A DNA stretch of 64,000 nucleotides, from NCBI RefSeq assembly GCF_031877795.1, contig NC_133932.1, positions 77,861,937 through 77,925,936 of the forward strand. The letters run 5' to 3'. Positions 13,801-28,040 of the stretch are shown here, in pieces (within the stretch, counting starts at the first letter, position 1; every line of letters starts with the position of its first letter). Source of the stretch: Strix aluco. Taxonomy: Eukaryota > Chordata > Aves > Strigiformes > Strigidae. The notes under the pieces were generated by a model. That model was given only the letters and a program-made list of their open reading frames with translations, was not told where the DNA came from and made no database searches. The position numbers and the translations under genes were made by a program.

Positions 13801-13940
13801 ATGAGCAATGCCAAGTGAGAGGAATGAGGAATTTTGCAGAATTTAGATTTTGAATGCAGGCATAGGATCAGATGTGAAACAGATTCAGAGACAAAAAACA
13901 TTTTTTGCATTGAAGTACCTGTTACACACATGCAGAGCTG
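10831..13940. other. Intergenic DNA, nothing recognised
   Basis: AT-rich, with no coding exon or RNA gene seen. A (GTTTT)4 simple repeat is at 13040-13059. Confidence 0.65.
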
Positions 13941-14090
13941 TAATGTCTTACCTATAAAATCTACATCTCTATAAGATAACTAGGCTCCATTTATACTCAA
14001 AGGAGAGAAATAAGCACTTCCAGAAAGATTAATTTCTCTACTTTTAGATATCTATCTTAAGACAAAACAAGTCACAAATCACATTCTAGG
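13941..14090 (+). repeat. Old interspersed repeat, copy A
   Basis: Shares an 18-base word, GGAGAGAAATAAGCACTT, with 15650-15790. The match continues downstream at lower similarity (TTTAGATATCTATCTTAAG against TTTAGACATTTACTTTAGG). The two lie in the same orientation about 1.7 kb apart. Family unknown; an ancient LTR or another amniote interspersed repeat is possible. Confidence 0.5.
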
Positions 14091-14136
14091 CATTCCTATA
14101 GTTTCTAGACAACTATTCAGATACAGACTTCTGCAT

Positions 14137-14335
14137 TCATAGAATCATAGAACGGTTTGGGTTGGAAGGGACCTTTAAAGGTCACTTCATCCAACTCCCC
14201 TGCAATGAGTAAGGACACCTTGCACTAGATCAGGTTGCTCAGAGCCCCGTCCAGCCTGACCCTGAATTTTCCAGGAATGGGACATCTACAGCCTCTTTGG
14301 GCAACATTTCAACATATGACTCTCATTGCCATTGG
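14137..14335 (-). mobile_element. CR1 3' end fragment
   Basis: Begins CATAGAATCATAGAACGGTT and continues GGGTTGGAAGGGACC, the reverse complement of the CR1 3' terminus. About 200 bases of 3' untranslated region follow, and the homology then fades. Severely 5'-truncated, as most CR1 copies are. Confidence 0.92.
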
Positions 14336-15229
14336 GTTGTCAGGTTGAAAAGATGACCATGAAACAATTTGTCTGACTTCAGGAATGGATTAATTATTAG
14401 AGCATTTACCAGATCAATAAGAGTTTCATTTTCCCACAGCAACCAGGGCTCAGGTTTGTATCTGTCTATTGGCAGAAGAGAACTTTAACCCTTCATCTCT
14501 CAGTACAGGTGGGCCACTGTTCAAGCAAGTAACAGTGCCAATGACAATACCACTGAACCGGAATCACAGTCATCTGGGTTCCTGTCAGCACTTTCCTGAG
14601 TGAAGCAGTCATGATCAAAAATGAGCAACAAAACTTAAAGCCAGATCTAGGTCCTCTGTCTCCTTGGCAAAAAACTGCTGGCAAGCAAGAGACTCCTAGC
14701 ATACTCTTTTGGCCTCACTGACTCCTGAGTTCTTTGCTGTCCCTGAAGAATGAAGAGTGCCTTTCTCATAACCAGATGGTTAAGTTCTGCATTGGCTGGG
14801 CTTCATGCCTCTCAGGCATACAAGCAACTATGTCATTGACCAGTAAATAGGCTTGTCTATTCTGCTTCTATCTGATTATTTTGAAATATGGCAATACTGA
14901 CTTAGTTTTCTAGGTATAACTAGAAAATGCTTAGAAAGACTGCAGTCTTCAGGCACCTTATACTGTAACTCCCAAAGAAGCCGAAGCAGCTAATAAGTTC
15001 CCAAATGTTCAGTTCAGCCACAGTAGCAATACTCTTAACTATGCAGAATAGAAAACCTTTAGGCACATAATTCATTTTCAGTAGAAAACTGGAGGATCTA
15101 TTGCTCTCTAGGCATACAGATGATTGAACAGATTTTTAAAAAAAATTTTCTATTAAAATTAGACATCTATGTTCTTTCAAAATACACTTTAGGCACCTAG
15201 GCAATATTTTCAGATTTTTCCCTTACTGC
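14336..15229. other. Intergenic DNA, no gene
   Basis: No coding exon seen. Several TTTAGGCAC(C/A)TA words between 15055 and 15205 suggest another very old interspersed repeat, but I cannot fix its boundaries. Confidence 0.55.
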
Positions 15230-15615
15230 AATATTTGAACTTTGCTGTATTAAATTTCATCTCATTCCCACTGTTCTATTCTCAAGGTGATCTAATTTTT
15301 CCTGTATGACATCCTAGTTCTCTTCTGTATTGACAGTGCAACCCATTTCCATATCAGATATCATTAGTTCAATCCTACTTCTCATGCCAAAATCATTAAA
15401 GAAAATACTGAGATCCACTCCAAGGCTGATTCATGAAAAATGCTTCTAGTAGTTCCCTTCAACCCATTACATCTTTTTTCAATATTGCCCATTTTCATCT
15501 TCACTTTAAACAGCTTCCTAACTATCCTGAAGTTCGTACCTCTGTCTTACTAATGGGCACTTTCCTATGGACATCATTTCAGATACTTCACTCATAAATT
15601 AGTCTGTCTCAGTGG
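15230..15615 (-). mobile_element. Ancient CR1/L3-like reverse transcriptase remnant
   Basis: The word order matches an old amniote CR1 RT domain in antisense: TTAAATTTCATCTCATTCCC, then CTGTATGACATCCTAGTTCTC, then CTGTATTGACAGTGCAACCC, the ATCAGATATCATTAG segment where the FADDT box should lie, and ATCATTAAAGAAAATACTGA. The catalytic box is eroded. It is much more diverged than the bird-specific CR1 copies in this window, so the insertion probably predates birds. Confidence 0.7.
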
Positions 15616-15649
15616 GATTACTCCTATTTAACTTCAGATGTCTTTAGGG

Positions 15650-15790
15650 TGGTCATCTACACCTGAGCTAGTCATCCCTGGGTAACTTTACAGTCAATGG
15701 AGAGAAATAAGCACTTGTAGGTGTGATTCATCTGACTTATTTTAGACATTTACTTTAGGATGGGATGAATCATACCCTAAAAGGAACCTT
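15650..15790 (+). repeat. Old interspersed repeat, copy B
   Basis: Partner of 13941-14090. It contains CAATGGAGAGAAATAAGCAC, then GTGTGATTCATCTGACTTA and GGATGGGATGAATCATACCC. A third weaker relative may lie at 52190-52340. Family not identified. Confidence 0.5.
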
Positions 15791-18700
15791 TTTTTTGGCA
15801 TTGTTAAAAAGGGAGCATGGGGTGACTAGTTTAGAAGTAGATGTCTCCAGAGCAGACATGTGCATTTAGTCAGATAAATCCCGTCATTCATTACCAAATA
15901 AATTAGATCTTTCATATATCTTTGCTTTGTAAAATCTGTTATCCAAAAAGTGAATTCAGTTATACCAGCATGAATTTCCCCTGGCAAAACTGATTGCATT
16001 TTATACCATTTTTGTTTACCTTTATGTCATAAATTATTCTTTCCATCACAATTTTATCTTTCATACTGTTGATGTTACACTAGTAGGTCCATTGTTGCTC
16101 AATACTTTCACCCTGAGTAAACTAACCTCATGTGTTTTGCTTCTATCTGCAAAGCAGTTATTTTCATTTCCTGTGCATTCTTTCTGATCCTTATTAGTTT
16201 TTATTTATACATAATTATATACTATATAATACTTGTCTTGATACTTATGTTTTACAGTTTCTAGTAAAGTGCTGGATATTCTGACAGTTAAGCCCAACCA
16301 ATTCCAAAAGTTTGGAATACAAGAGATTCATTACTGAATATGTTTTGGAAGGATACACTGTTCATATATAACTCCTCAAATCAAAATTCAAATAACTAGT
16401 AAAGGTAATAAATGCAGTTAAGCATTCATTTTACGTTCAGTGAATCACAACAGTTATCAAAATCTGTAAACATGAAAGGGGGAGAATGCAAAATTACTCA
16501 GTAACACATGACCCCAGAGCAGTAAGCAATCTCCACTACCTGACTCCTCTTTAATGTGAAGCCTCTTTGCAAACAGATGCACTAGAAAATGATCTCTCTG
16601 ATGCTTGGTAAATTAATTTTAAATTGACTTTATTAATATTGAATAGGTATCCTTATTAACATCACATATTATGAATGTGTAAATATCACTAGATTGCCAT
16701 ATTTATCTGAAATAATATACTGCAAACATTTAGCATAACATTAAAATCATTAATAGACTATAGTAGGGTGGATTTTTTCATACTCTGAACAGTCAAGAAT
16801 CATGCATAATGTAATAGCACATTTTGCAGCTGGTAACAGCAGGACAGATTGCAAGAGATATTTTAAATGTGTTTTTATTAAAAAGAGAAAAAGGTCTTTC
16901 AACTGATCTGAAGCAATTTCTGAGAGAAAAGCTGAAGGGGCTGTCATTACAAAATGTAATGGTAAATGGAGAATCCTAGAAGAGAATGTCCTAGGAAACT
17001 CTTTTCCCCTGTATTTGATCTATATTTACCAAGGACCTGATCCAAAGCTCATTTGGAAGTCAGCTGAAAATCTTCTGCTGAAGCCAATGGATTTTGGACC
17101 AGTGTTGGAGTGCAAGAATAAGGCGGTTGAAATTATCTACAGATGTTTGGACTTGAGATGAAAAGTAAATTATGTTCAAGATCATGTATATAACTGGTGT
17201 TAAAATGAGAGATGAGACTGAACTGCAAATTTTGATACAACATGGAGTTCTTTTGGATTTCTTTCCTCATTCAACCACACCTAATGGCCCTCAAGGCTTT
17301 GGATCTGTAGTTTGTTTCAGAAGCATTACAGAAATAGATGGCAGGTACGAGGTACAGCATCTGGAGCCTTCTGTAGACCCACCAATAAACCTTAATTCAT
17401 GTAGCAGACCCTGGTTTATTAAATACTATGGGTTAATAATACAAGTAGCTCTTTAACAATACATGGATAAATATTTTATATAGGTAATCAGATGACCAGA
17501 AAACATTAATAGTGAGAACATTCACACTCAAGAAATGTGTCAGAGCTTCCTATGAACAAAACCAGAGAAGCCAGCTCATCTACAAATGTGTTTTTTAACA
17601 TTTAGCTCATGTAAGAGTGAGACAGTTTTGTATTATCAGTAAATTCACTCATCTACCTTATATAGACTAACATAATTTAGTATTGATAATATCTTATTAT
17701 ATATATTGAGCTGATTTTATATCAGAGTTAAAATAATAAGAGTTAAGCTTTGCAACAGTACTTCTTCACTATTGGATCAGTGCTCATGCTGCGGTTTCCA
17801 TCTGCAGACTCTCCCAAGACCCTCTTCAAAGTTTTTATCTTTAAACTTAGGAAAATTAGGTAAGATTTGTTCCCAATAGGTTAACTACCTAATAATTATA
17901 TGTTGGGTAAAATGTACATTTTGAATTTAGTTTTATTCTCTCCTTTTCATTTGTTTTTCTCCCTCAGTTATTATTGTAATAACTATTGTTAATGCATTTC
18001 ATATTATTGAACAGATTAATTCTTAATGTACTATCTGTATTGCATTATTCTTTATATGCTTATTGTATAATGTATTTAAGATTTTAAGTAAACAATAAAA
18101 GATCTGTTACACCGAGAGCCTTTTGTCATGGGCTGGCTCCTGGAACTCTCTTTGGGAGGATCTCATGCCTGAGAACTGACACGTAGTTTCCAGTGTCAAA
18201 GGAATGAACAGGACACTTTGCGCACTGCAAGATTTTGCAGTTCTGTCTGAAAAGGTACCATCATTTCCAGAGTGACATTGCCTGCTTTGAGAAATTGTAA
18301 ATTCTGAGACAATCGGGATAGCATTTTTAAGCAGGAACTTCCTAAAGAGGTTCGATCTTTGCCAGAGGTAAGGCATATTAAAAGAGGCATTCCTTCTACA
18401 TAGTCTGTCAATAACCAGAAAACTCTCTGGAGCTTAAGAACAGGTACAAAAGGAGTATCAGGCAGCTAACTGTCAAACAAAGAGTTAGTGTGGTGGTTGA
18501 ACAAGACAACAGTTTGGTCTATAATGTTGTGTAAGAGCAACACTTGTGAGCACGGTATGTTCTGCCTCCCATTCATTTACTATATATACAATGCCTTCCT
18601 GGTGCACCTGTCCATGTGTCCCCAGGTACGTTGATCAAGCAAATATGAGAGAAAATGTAGGCTTCTGAATGATCTGCAGGGTATGCTCCTCTGAGTTCAC

Positions 18701-21700
18701 ACCGACAGACTGGTCTGCATGACTCACAAATTTAGTCTTGACAGTTTGCCCTCAAGCCACTGACTCGCCCTCAACGTGTCATGTAGACATACTTGGTCGT
18801 GGTCTGGAAATGAATGGCTGTTGGAAATGTTACACCTTGGCAGTGCTCCCACTGCACAGGGAAAATCCTTAGCCTTTTTAGGAGCTGTGTAGGAATAAAT
18901 GATTGTGACCCAGAGCTTTAGATCTAAATCAGACCTAAACTTAAAGGAGAGCAATAGCAAATTTACAGCTTAGTCTCTTCTGTAACTTTAAGAATATTTA
19001 GCAGGGTGACTTGTTTAGCATCATGCTGTATATTTGAGAGTCAGAATATAAATGTATTTGAAGGCTCATTCAGAAGACACAGTCTGGTTGAAAGTCCAAC
19101 AGGGTCCTTGTTCACCCAATCCAGTGTGCAGAACTGTCAAAATAGCATTTCTGTTGCTGGCAAGAACAAACAAGCACTTGTTCTCTTCTGTTTCTCTTTT
19201 TTCTTTCCTTTTTTTTTTTTTTTTTTGGTGTGGGGAGCGGGAGGGGGCTTACTCTTTGATTTAGAGTATGATAAAGGGCCTGGACAACATTTTCTGGATT
19301 GCTGTTAATGCAGATTGGAATTGAGAGCTAGTTACGGCCCTTTTGACTTTAACCAGCCATTGTCATTGAAGCAGAGACCTTCCTAATTCATTCCTCATCA
19401 TCCTATGGAAGTTTTTGTTTGACCTAATTATGTGTGACTGCAGGTGTCAGTCATTCTTAACGTACTTGAATTGTGTGCTGGGAAAAACATTACAAGAGCT
19501 TTGAACATAAGGTGTTTCAGACACACGATCTATAGAGCCTTTTATCTGCTTGCTCTGTGTATTGCTGGTGGTTTAAAAACTATACAAAGAAAAATATTTT
19601 TCTTTTTAAATCAAACTTGGTTATGTCTGGGTAAGCTTGGTGCTATAAGACCTGAAACAGAAGATAGGGGCACTATGTTGGCATCTGTTGTGTAGCAAGG
19701 TAGTCAAATGGAAAAAATCATTAAGCAGACTAAATTTACATGGCAGTTACAGTATAATGTTGGAATAGTTTTCTAGTAAAAAGAGCCATACTGTAAATCT
19801 GGGATAAATATGGAGTCTCTGCACTAGTGAGAAGGTCGGGATGTGCAATGATACAGGGGATGAGCTATCGTCCAGGTTAAAGATGCAACTTGCAACATGG
19901 GATTGAAGAAGATAGGACAGTGCTCCACCCAGCATCCTATAATGGGATAAGTGGTGAAATCACACTCAGCTTCACTTGTGCCAAAATATGTTGCGTGGAT
20001 AGTAGGAGGGTAGTATCCAGCTTTTCTATTCGTCACTCACTGGAGAGATGAGAACTCAGACTGCATTGTAGATATCTAAAGTGGAGTCAGAAGAATTCTC
20101 CTCTCCTTGTTACATGGTCTCCCTTTGCTCTTTCTCTCTCCAATGTACTCCTCTTCTTTCATGATTAAACTCACTTATTTGATTAATAATTCCATAATAA
20201 GAAAGTACCACTCGCAGACAGCTTGCTTTTCCACATTTCTTGGAGCAATGAGGAAATTTTACATGTAAAGACACCTAAAAGTTTACTGTCATCATTTCTA
20301 TTAAATCAAAATCTGGGAATCCTCAGCAAACATTTTGTTTAGGGTTAAGGCAAAGTACTTTCATGTACAATATATTTCCTTGTATTCATTTACTATGTAT
20401 TTTATTCTTTCGGTAGACTATAGCAAAAAAATCTTGAACCAATGCACATCCTCTCAAACAATGTGAGACTAACTTTGCTTATATTCAGCCTCTGTCAGTG
20501 GTTGCAGCAGCCAATCCCCACCAAATGCAATAGCAGATAGTCCGCCTCTTGGGCAGCTCTTGTATGCTGTTTTGTTATTTATGATCCACATATGCTGGGG
20601 GGGAACACTGTTCTATTTATAAGTGCAAGCAAAATTCTGCTGTTAAATTCTGCTGGTCCCTCGGCACTTCTGTAGCTGTGTTCACAAACAGGCAATCAAA
20701 TCCATCAGCTATGTATACAAACTAGCCCTTTGCAACAGATAGATGTATAACGTATATGGAACACCAGAATCCTTTTGTGATAGCTGTCTTGTTTTTATAA
20801 CAGGGCATGCAGACGGTAAACGTGCCTTCTGTGTTCAGCATTACCTTTCCAGAAGTCAGCTACAGATTGTTTCCTGCTTACTGCTTCCCTTAATATCACC
20901 GCCCCTGTAGCAACAAATGAGGAACCTGGTGTTCTAGATATGCTATGCATAATGCCTTCTAGCAAAGAGTTAGTCTGGATTCACTGCTGACGGTTTTGAC
21001 TGTGTATCTGTGAGTGCCCTCACCTGCCACTACTGAAGGGAACTAATGAAATGCAGCATAGGTCAGTGAGAGGGAAGACACGGGTAGGCACTTCAGCTGT
21101 CGCATAGCTTTTGTTTCAGCATTCTAACTCACCAGCATCGCTGTCCTAAGAACAAGAAACATTTACTGCCATGTGTGTTCTGTTTTTCTGAAGGTATCAG
21201 TGCACTTTTGCAGCTCTATAACACAGCTACCACTGGGAAATATTTTTGTTGCTGGGGTATCTCAGCTGTAGCACTGTTTGTATCATTTAGCACCCCCCCG
21301 CACACCCCAACTATTCCTTTTCTTCTTTCTCTACAGCATGGCTAAGTAGGCAAGTCTATTATCCTAGGCCACCACTACAAAGACTTCCTACTACTCAGCA
21401 GGATTAGCTCTAACATCTACCTATGGGGGAGAATCTGGTGGAAGATTAATCTGAGTCTGCTGCTAAAAAGATAATACATACTCTGCTGTAAATACAGTTT
21501 TACTTAACTATGCTCCTTGCCACCATCTAGTGGGTGGCTGGACATATCCCTATAAATTAATGGGTTATCTTTTGGGAGAAGCCACAGAAAAACTTTGCAT
21601 ATGTGCCATACTTAAATGTACTTGTCAAAAACAGCTTCATTGATAGCTGGTTCCATAATGTATATATCTGCTACATGTTTTCATCATAAGTATACTGCTA

Positions 21701-24700
21701 AAAGTCAAATATGACAAGTCTTTGCACTATATTCGGTTTATCAAAGCTGTCTTTGAAAACCTCAGCCCACTGAAAGCCCATAAGAATGTATGCACTGTTT
21801 TTAGATGGAGCAGGACTTGCCTCAACTTTATCTTTTACTTTCATAACACAACATATTGTATATGGATCAAACATATGTATAGGTATATACAAAGAGAAAC
21901 CAAGCCATGATGCCTTACTCAGATCTACTTCTGGCTTTTCATACATTTGTGCATAAGTTCCCCTACAGCCCTTCTGGACTTCTACTAAACTGAAACCTTA
22001 ACAAGAGAGAAGAAAAAAATGTATGTAGTCTTAAGAATACACTTACTCTGCAAGTAAGTGTTTTGCTCTGCTGTGCAGCCTACAGTCCTGTTCTGCACTA
22101 TCCCTACTGCAGAAGATCTTCAGCTGGTTCCGGTAAAACATACCCAATCCTCTGAAATCACAACCAGCTGTGTAATAGACATTGAGTTCTGAGAGGCACA
22201 AAACTTCCACTCTCTTGCAATGAAGAAGCTTAAAATCTCTAATGTAAAAATGCAGCCACAAAAACTGCAGTGTACAATATGAATACAACAAAAAAGAACA
22301 GCATTATGACCAATGCTCAAAAATAACACTGAAGTTATCAGGAGATGGTTAAAAAGCTGCTCTTACTCCCCACCAAGAAGGTTTCCAGAGATGTTTTGAG
22401 CAGTCATTACAGTCACTCACTCCTATATATATATCTATATAATACATACATACATTTACATACACTTCATCTGTCATCACCTACTTTACCTATTTGGTAC
22501 CTTATTCTGCTGTAAATCACACACTCCCCCTCTGATAAGATATGCTTTCTCCCTTTCTTCTCAGCTTTGTAAAAGATGAGAAGGTAGGGATTACTCTGTT
22601 CATGTCATACATTAATATAGCTCTATACCAATCAAATAACTGATTTTTTTTCAGCCTGATTTTTATGTATATAATCTTTGCTGATTTGGGATTTTGCTCA
22701 ACTCGCATGGGGCTGAACTCAGAACAATAAACCCAATGCAGAAAATAGCAAGCTGAATTCAGAAAGAGGAACAGTGTTTTCGTGATCAGTTGCTTTTTCT
22801 TTCCTGTAGTCCTGAATAATAAAATCCAAGAGGTGCTTTCATACAACCCTTACAGCAGTGAACTTATGGGAAAAAAAGGTAATTGTCACCCCACTGTATG
22901 GCACACTCAAATCAGAAGTTAATTAACTTCAGGGGATACAAGAATGATGGTAAATCTGCATTTAAATGGTATTTTTAAATGCTACTTAAATGTCCCAGAT
23001 TTGAGCATGGATTCCTTATCCATCCTTATTCACACTGATAAGGATTTCTTCAAGTATTCCAACTGACCTTGATAGTCTTTCTCCAGTGAGTACACACCAT
23101 CACCAGCTTAAGTGGCCCTTTGGGACCTCCTATGAGAACACTTTTCCTGCTGATATATGACTTAATTACTACTAGTAACACATGCTGTCAAACAATACTG
23201 AATGAATTCACAGCGATTAGGTTTCTGCATGTTTAAAAAACAATAATATATAATTCACTACGTTTTTTAGCAGGCAAAACAAGGTCTTCTACTTCCAAAA
23301 CCTGAGAATCATCAACAATGAGGATGAAGCTGGTGTACACATCTAAAGTGGGCAATTTTGATGCTCTAGATCTCCCTTGAACCAAAACTTGTGTGAAGTG
23401 ACAGCAACGCACCCTTGGGAAGAGTCTAGAATGCCTAATTGGAACATACATCTGCCTACAAAATCTAGATTTACCTGCAGAAAGCAGCTCCTCAACTAGC
23501 TGGTTTTGTAACAAATTGTTACTGTTCCTTCTGTGTTTAAAGATTCAGAAAATAACTGGTAACAATTATATTTGCATGCATTTAATTGTTTATTGTTTAA
23601 ATTAAGAGAAATAGGTATAAGAACTATTCAAGTACACTTTATATGGTAGTTTGTTTATTTAGGTAGTTAAATTATCTAAGTCAAAGGTTAAAAAATTTTA
23701 GTTTCAGGGAAGAAGACACAGTCAGGTCTTGATAATTCCACTAATTCCATAAAATACAAATATTTTTGCATACATAGAACAACAACCAAATGGTTTGCAC
23801 ACTGAACTTACTCCATGTTGTCCTGTCCTCACTGAAATTTTTAGCACAAAAATTAGAGATGGGCTGGTGGAAAAGTTAAACTTTGACAAATGAAACATGT
23901 CCACCAAGGTCTTAGTCCTGATTTTCTAACAGGTTGATGGTGACAGCTGGCTCTTTCAAGAAATAGATGCAAAGAGAGCAACTTATCTAGCATCAGCATA
24001 TTTTGACTGAGGGCTGTTACCTTGTTCCAAAATAAGCCATCCCACAGTTTCAATATCATAAGGAAACAAGAAAAAGAAGTGGTATTATTACTACCAATGG
24101 TATAATGCCACAAATGTGACAACATGCAGAAAAGAGCATTTCTGTGAGAAACATACCTGCTGAATTAGACAGATGGCTTAATGTGAGATCTCAACATACC
24201 TTCAAGAGCAAAACAAACCAAAACAAAGGTGATAATAAAAGTGGATGGCCTAGAGGTATGTTATTTGCATGGGATTCAGAAAATTAGTTTTGATTTTGTG
24301 GTGGGAATTCACAGTAGCCTAAATAAGGTTAGCCTCATTAGTCTCTATTTGCAGCCAGTGGAACCACACAGGGGAATTTAGAGCAAGAGGAAAGTCAGCT
24401 ATTGGGAAAACCTCCTCCATTCCCCACATGTTCCTTTTTCTTTTCTCATTAGACAGTCAAGACCCTAAGCAGGAAGGGGTAATGCTGCACTGATAAAAAT
24501 CAAGCTGAAAATAAGGAGTTTATTGCTCATCTCTCAGCTGTAAGATGGATGCAATGATGAGTGAATGTAGTGCACATGAATGGTGACAGCAGCTTCACTG
24601 CTCAAGAAGCTGAAATCCCTTTTCCAAAACTACTGAGTGTACAACAACATGGGAAGCCACTGGTACAATTATATCAATGTTTTGACCCTATACAATCTTA

Positions 24701-26989
24701 AATCCTTTTCTATATACCATGCAGAAGCCTGTAGCCTTTTAAAAATTATTTTAGAAATTCTTTCTCAAAGTTGTTGGATTTTTTTATTTCCAAGATGGTG
24801 AAATACTTAAAATAAATTTATCATGTATGAACAGGCTTTACCTTACTACTTAAAGGATTTGATACAGATTATGATGCACCATTCCAGAATGAGACTTGGT
24901 GAACTTAAACATAAAATAATAGTCCCTGAAAGAATTATAAAATCAGTGTCATGAGCACAAGTGAGTTGCACAAAAAAATTTTGTTATTATTGCAGTCAAC
25001 AGCTATTAATCTTTTGCCACGTATTTAGGGGACCACAACTGCATGAAAGCAAATGTTTAAAAATTCATGTTATAGAATTTTCTGGGACAATATAATTGGA
25101 CTTATTGCCTGCTATAATTATTGCCTTGAGTCTTAATTTTTTTCTCCTTATCTTCTACTTTTTCCCTTCTCCCTCATTCTATCAAATAGAGAAGATACAA
25201 TTCTTATTCATGTTTCAGTATACCATTTGCTGACTACTGCCCAGTATTTCAGCCAACATGATACACTAATAAAACACATAAAGTAAGTAATATATTTTAA
25301 AATACATTTTCAGAATATGGACTTCCAGTATCGGTTCTTATGAAATCCTGAATTTAAGAGTAGTAATACAGCTAAACCCCTGTCTTATCATTTTGCATCA
25401 AACAGGTTTAGCAGTCTTAATATTGGGTTCTTTGCATTTATTTCTGTTGTTTGTGAGCACCATGATAGTCTTGCACAGGAACAGAAAACTCCTCCTTTTG
25501 GATTAATTTACTCATTCAGAAATGTTCGTTCATTAAAGCTACACAAGCATATTTTCTGACATCTCTCTATAGTGTCATAGCAAGAGATAATTTAGCCAAG
25601 TGAGTGCAGGACTGCATCCTGGCAACACACCAGACTGTTGGCATTCAAGGTCAGGGACATGGCATTACCAAGGCTTGATCCTGTGAAACACAACAATCCT
25701 GCTCAGAGACAGCTGATAGCTTGCACAATGGTTTCCAAACTAATTGCATTTGGAAAAGGAAGCTTTAGAAGATAATGTGAATGTAGATACTAGCTAGGGC
25801 TATAGTTCTGCCTGGTTCTGATCTTTCTCACCGAAGTGTTGATCTGCTTATATACAACTACTGCCACTGAAGTCAACACACAGAAGAGCACTTGGCACTT
25901 TTCCGAACTGGGTCCTCAAGTGAATACTGAAAAAACATAAATACTCCAAATGCATGTGAGTTGTCAAGGGTTCTTTAAACCCACTGACACCTTTATTAAA
26001 AATAACCAATGCCTGGACTGTGTTAGATAATTTCCTAGCATGCAGGCCACTGCATCTGTGGAAGAATTTCTTGAAGTTTCTGACTCACTTGGAAGGGAAT
26101 AAGCACAAAAAATAAGAAACAAGACTTCAAATGTCCTTCCACCAAGATGCAGTCAAGAAACGTGTGTCTTGAGTCTTTGGATTCTGCCTGAATGTTTCTA
26201 GAGAAAGTTCAAAGAGACAAACTTGCTGAAAGCTCTCTATATATTTGCCTCAGCGAGTGGGACTGGAGTGTATTGTTAATATTTTTACTTCCAGACTGCA
26301 CACTGGAGCCATTTCTTCTTTTTGTCTTTTTTTGACATTAATTAACCTTTTTTTTTTGATCTGTTAAAAAAAATAAGTGAGAAAAAAGGCAAGATTTTTC
26401 CTTCTCTTTCCCAGTAAATCAAACTGAATAATTGCAAGAGATGCTTATTATTAAGCAGGCTTTGATTTGTGATGCACTAAGCCATCTATCTTTTGCTGTG
26501 GTTACAAGCACAACCTGCTACAGGTAAGCCAACATATGATTCTGTGGGGCATCAACTCTTTTGCAGTCACTGCCTGCATACATGTTGCTATTCTGACGTA
26601 TCCTGGGGTAGATGCAAGCAAGTTTACCCTTCAGTGAAGTTATTTTTCCTTTATTATCCTGTTGCAGAATCTACCACAGCCCAACAATTCCACAATTGAT
26701 TTGCTGGCACCCAAGCCCTGGGGCTTGGAATGTAAATAAGACTCAGAATGAAAGTGATGTGCACTGCAGCAGCCGACACTGAGTGCAGGTACTTCATCAA
26801 TTGACCTGATTTCTGGAAAATCCGCTTGCAACCTTGAAACTTGCTTGCAATTACAGTCTTTGCAATAAAATATTCATCTCCATGGTAATGAGAATTGCTT
26901 TCCTAACTTATTTAGAAAAAAAAAATGTGAGGAGATGACAATATCTCTGAAAAAATGAAATTTTCAGTATCATTTCACAGTTGGACAGC
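15791..26989. other. Long gene-free intergenic stretch
   Basis: About 11 kb without a recognisable exon, RNA gene or young transposon. It contains a T18 run (19209-19226), a TA/TACA-rich microsatellite near 22422-22460, and an imperfect inverted arrangement at 17037-17105 (GATCCAAAGCTCATTT ... CCAATGGATTTTGGACC) typical of very old repeats. Open frames of up to 109 codons show no family features. Conserved non-coding elements could be present; single-sequence reading cannot show them. Confidence 0.6.
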
Positions 26990-27340
26990 TTCCTGCAGAC
27001 TTGTCAACAGATTAGCAGCATTCTGCCCATTTTATACATGGAAAAACTGAGTAATTAATAGCCCTGAGGCCTTCCTTGCAAAAAGGAGATTTAATGAGCT
27101 CTGTAGCACTATTAGAAGAGCACATAAACAGTTTGCCTGCGTCCATGCAAAAGAACATCGCCAATGGAAGGATGGCCTCACCTTACAAGATCTACTAAAT
27201 GTTATTAAACAAATGCTGCTCTGCCTGTTTAAATGTTGCAGAATTGTGAGGCACAAATGATCTCTTTGGGGCAGGAATTCTTTCTTTCCTATGTTTTTGT
27301 ATAGTATCTACCACAATGGGAGTCTGATCCATAGGCCCTA
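26990..27340 (+). repeat. MIR-like SINE remnants
   Basis: CCATTTTATACATGGAAAAACTGAG near 27028-27052 closely follows the MIR core 'ccattttacagatgaggaaactgag'. The stretch 27270-27335 (GGGGCAGGAATTCTTTC ... TGTATAGTATCTACCACAATGGGAGTCTGATCC) resembles the tail of an old amniote SINE. The part between them is not recognisable. Identified from memory of the family, not by search. Confidence 0.45.
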
Positions 27341-27899
27341 GCTTACCAGGAAAAACAAAAGAAATTAATTAGGGCCTAGTAGGCAACAGAAGAATAAGAA
27401 AAATGTGACAGGCTGTACAAAGCCAGGTGCTCAACACACAAAAAATTATTCAGACCAATTTATGAATAAGGGGTTGTTTTAGGAACCACATGAATAGGGT
27501 TCTAAAGCTGGTTGTGAAATCTGAGTAATTTCCTCACAGGAAACAGTTAAAGTAATGGACAAAAATATTCAAGGCAGGGAACCACAGAACTGAAGTCAGG
27601 GTGGGGAGAGAGAAAAGAACCATCTTTCTTCTCCCTCATAGAGAGCCAGAGAGAGCCACAGAATTCAGACTATGGCAGCATGCCCAGGGGTGTCCTATCA
27701 ACTCCACTTTCCAGGGGACAAAAAACCTTCCAGAAGATAAATGGTTAGCTGAAAAACTTAGTCTTGTTTCTCCTGAGATGGAGCTCTCTTGGATGAGCAG
27801 GAGAAGGAAAGGGCAGTTTGTGTCCTATGAAAACATTGGGGTTTTACCTATCTTCTGTCTACTCAGCAAAAGCTTTTCCAAAACCTCAGAATTCCTCAC
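27341..27899. other. Intergenic DNA, no gene
   Basis: Holds part of a 127-codon open frame (27601-27984, +) with no domain, no conserved motif and a C-terminal end inside a SINE remnant. Judged a chance frame. Confidence 0.6.
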
Positions 27900-28040
27900 A
27901 GGCAGGAAAACACAATGTTATAACCAGCTCTGTTGGGTTCTGTTTCTTGTTCTTGCCACTGAATTACTGTGCAATCATGGATAAGCGACTTTATCTCATT
28001 ATTCCTCACGTTTTCCAGCTCTAAAGTGAGATGCTTTCCT
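27900..28040 (-). repeat. MIR-like SINE remnant
   Basis: TTGCCACTGAATTACTGTGC, then ATCATGGATAAGCGACTTTATCTC and TCCTCACGTTTTCCAGCTCTAAAGTGAG, parallel the MIR core in antisense ('gccactgactt..tgtgtgaccttgggcaagtcactt..cctcagtttcc..ctgtaaaatg'). Confidence 0.5.

Noticed and set aside
27601-27984. 127-codon sense open frame
   Set aside because: It overlaps a MIR-like remnant at its end, shows no family features, and lies in otherwise non-coding DNA.
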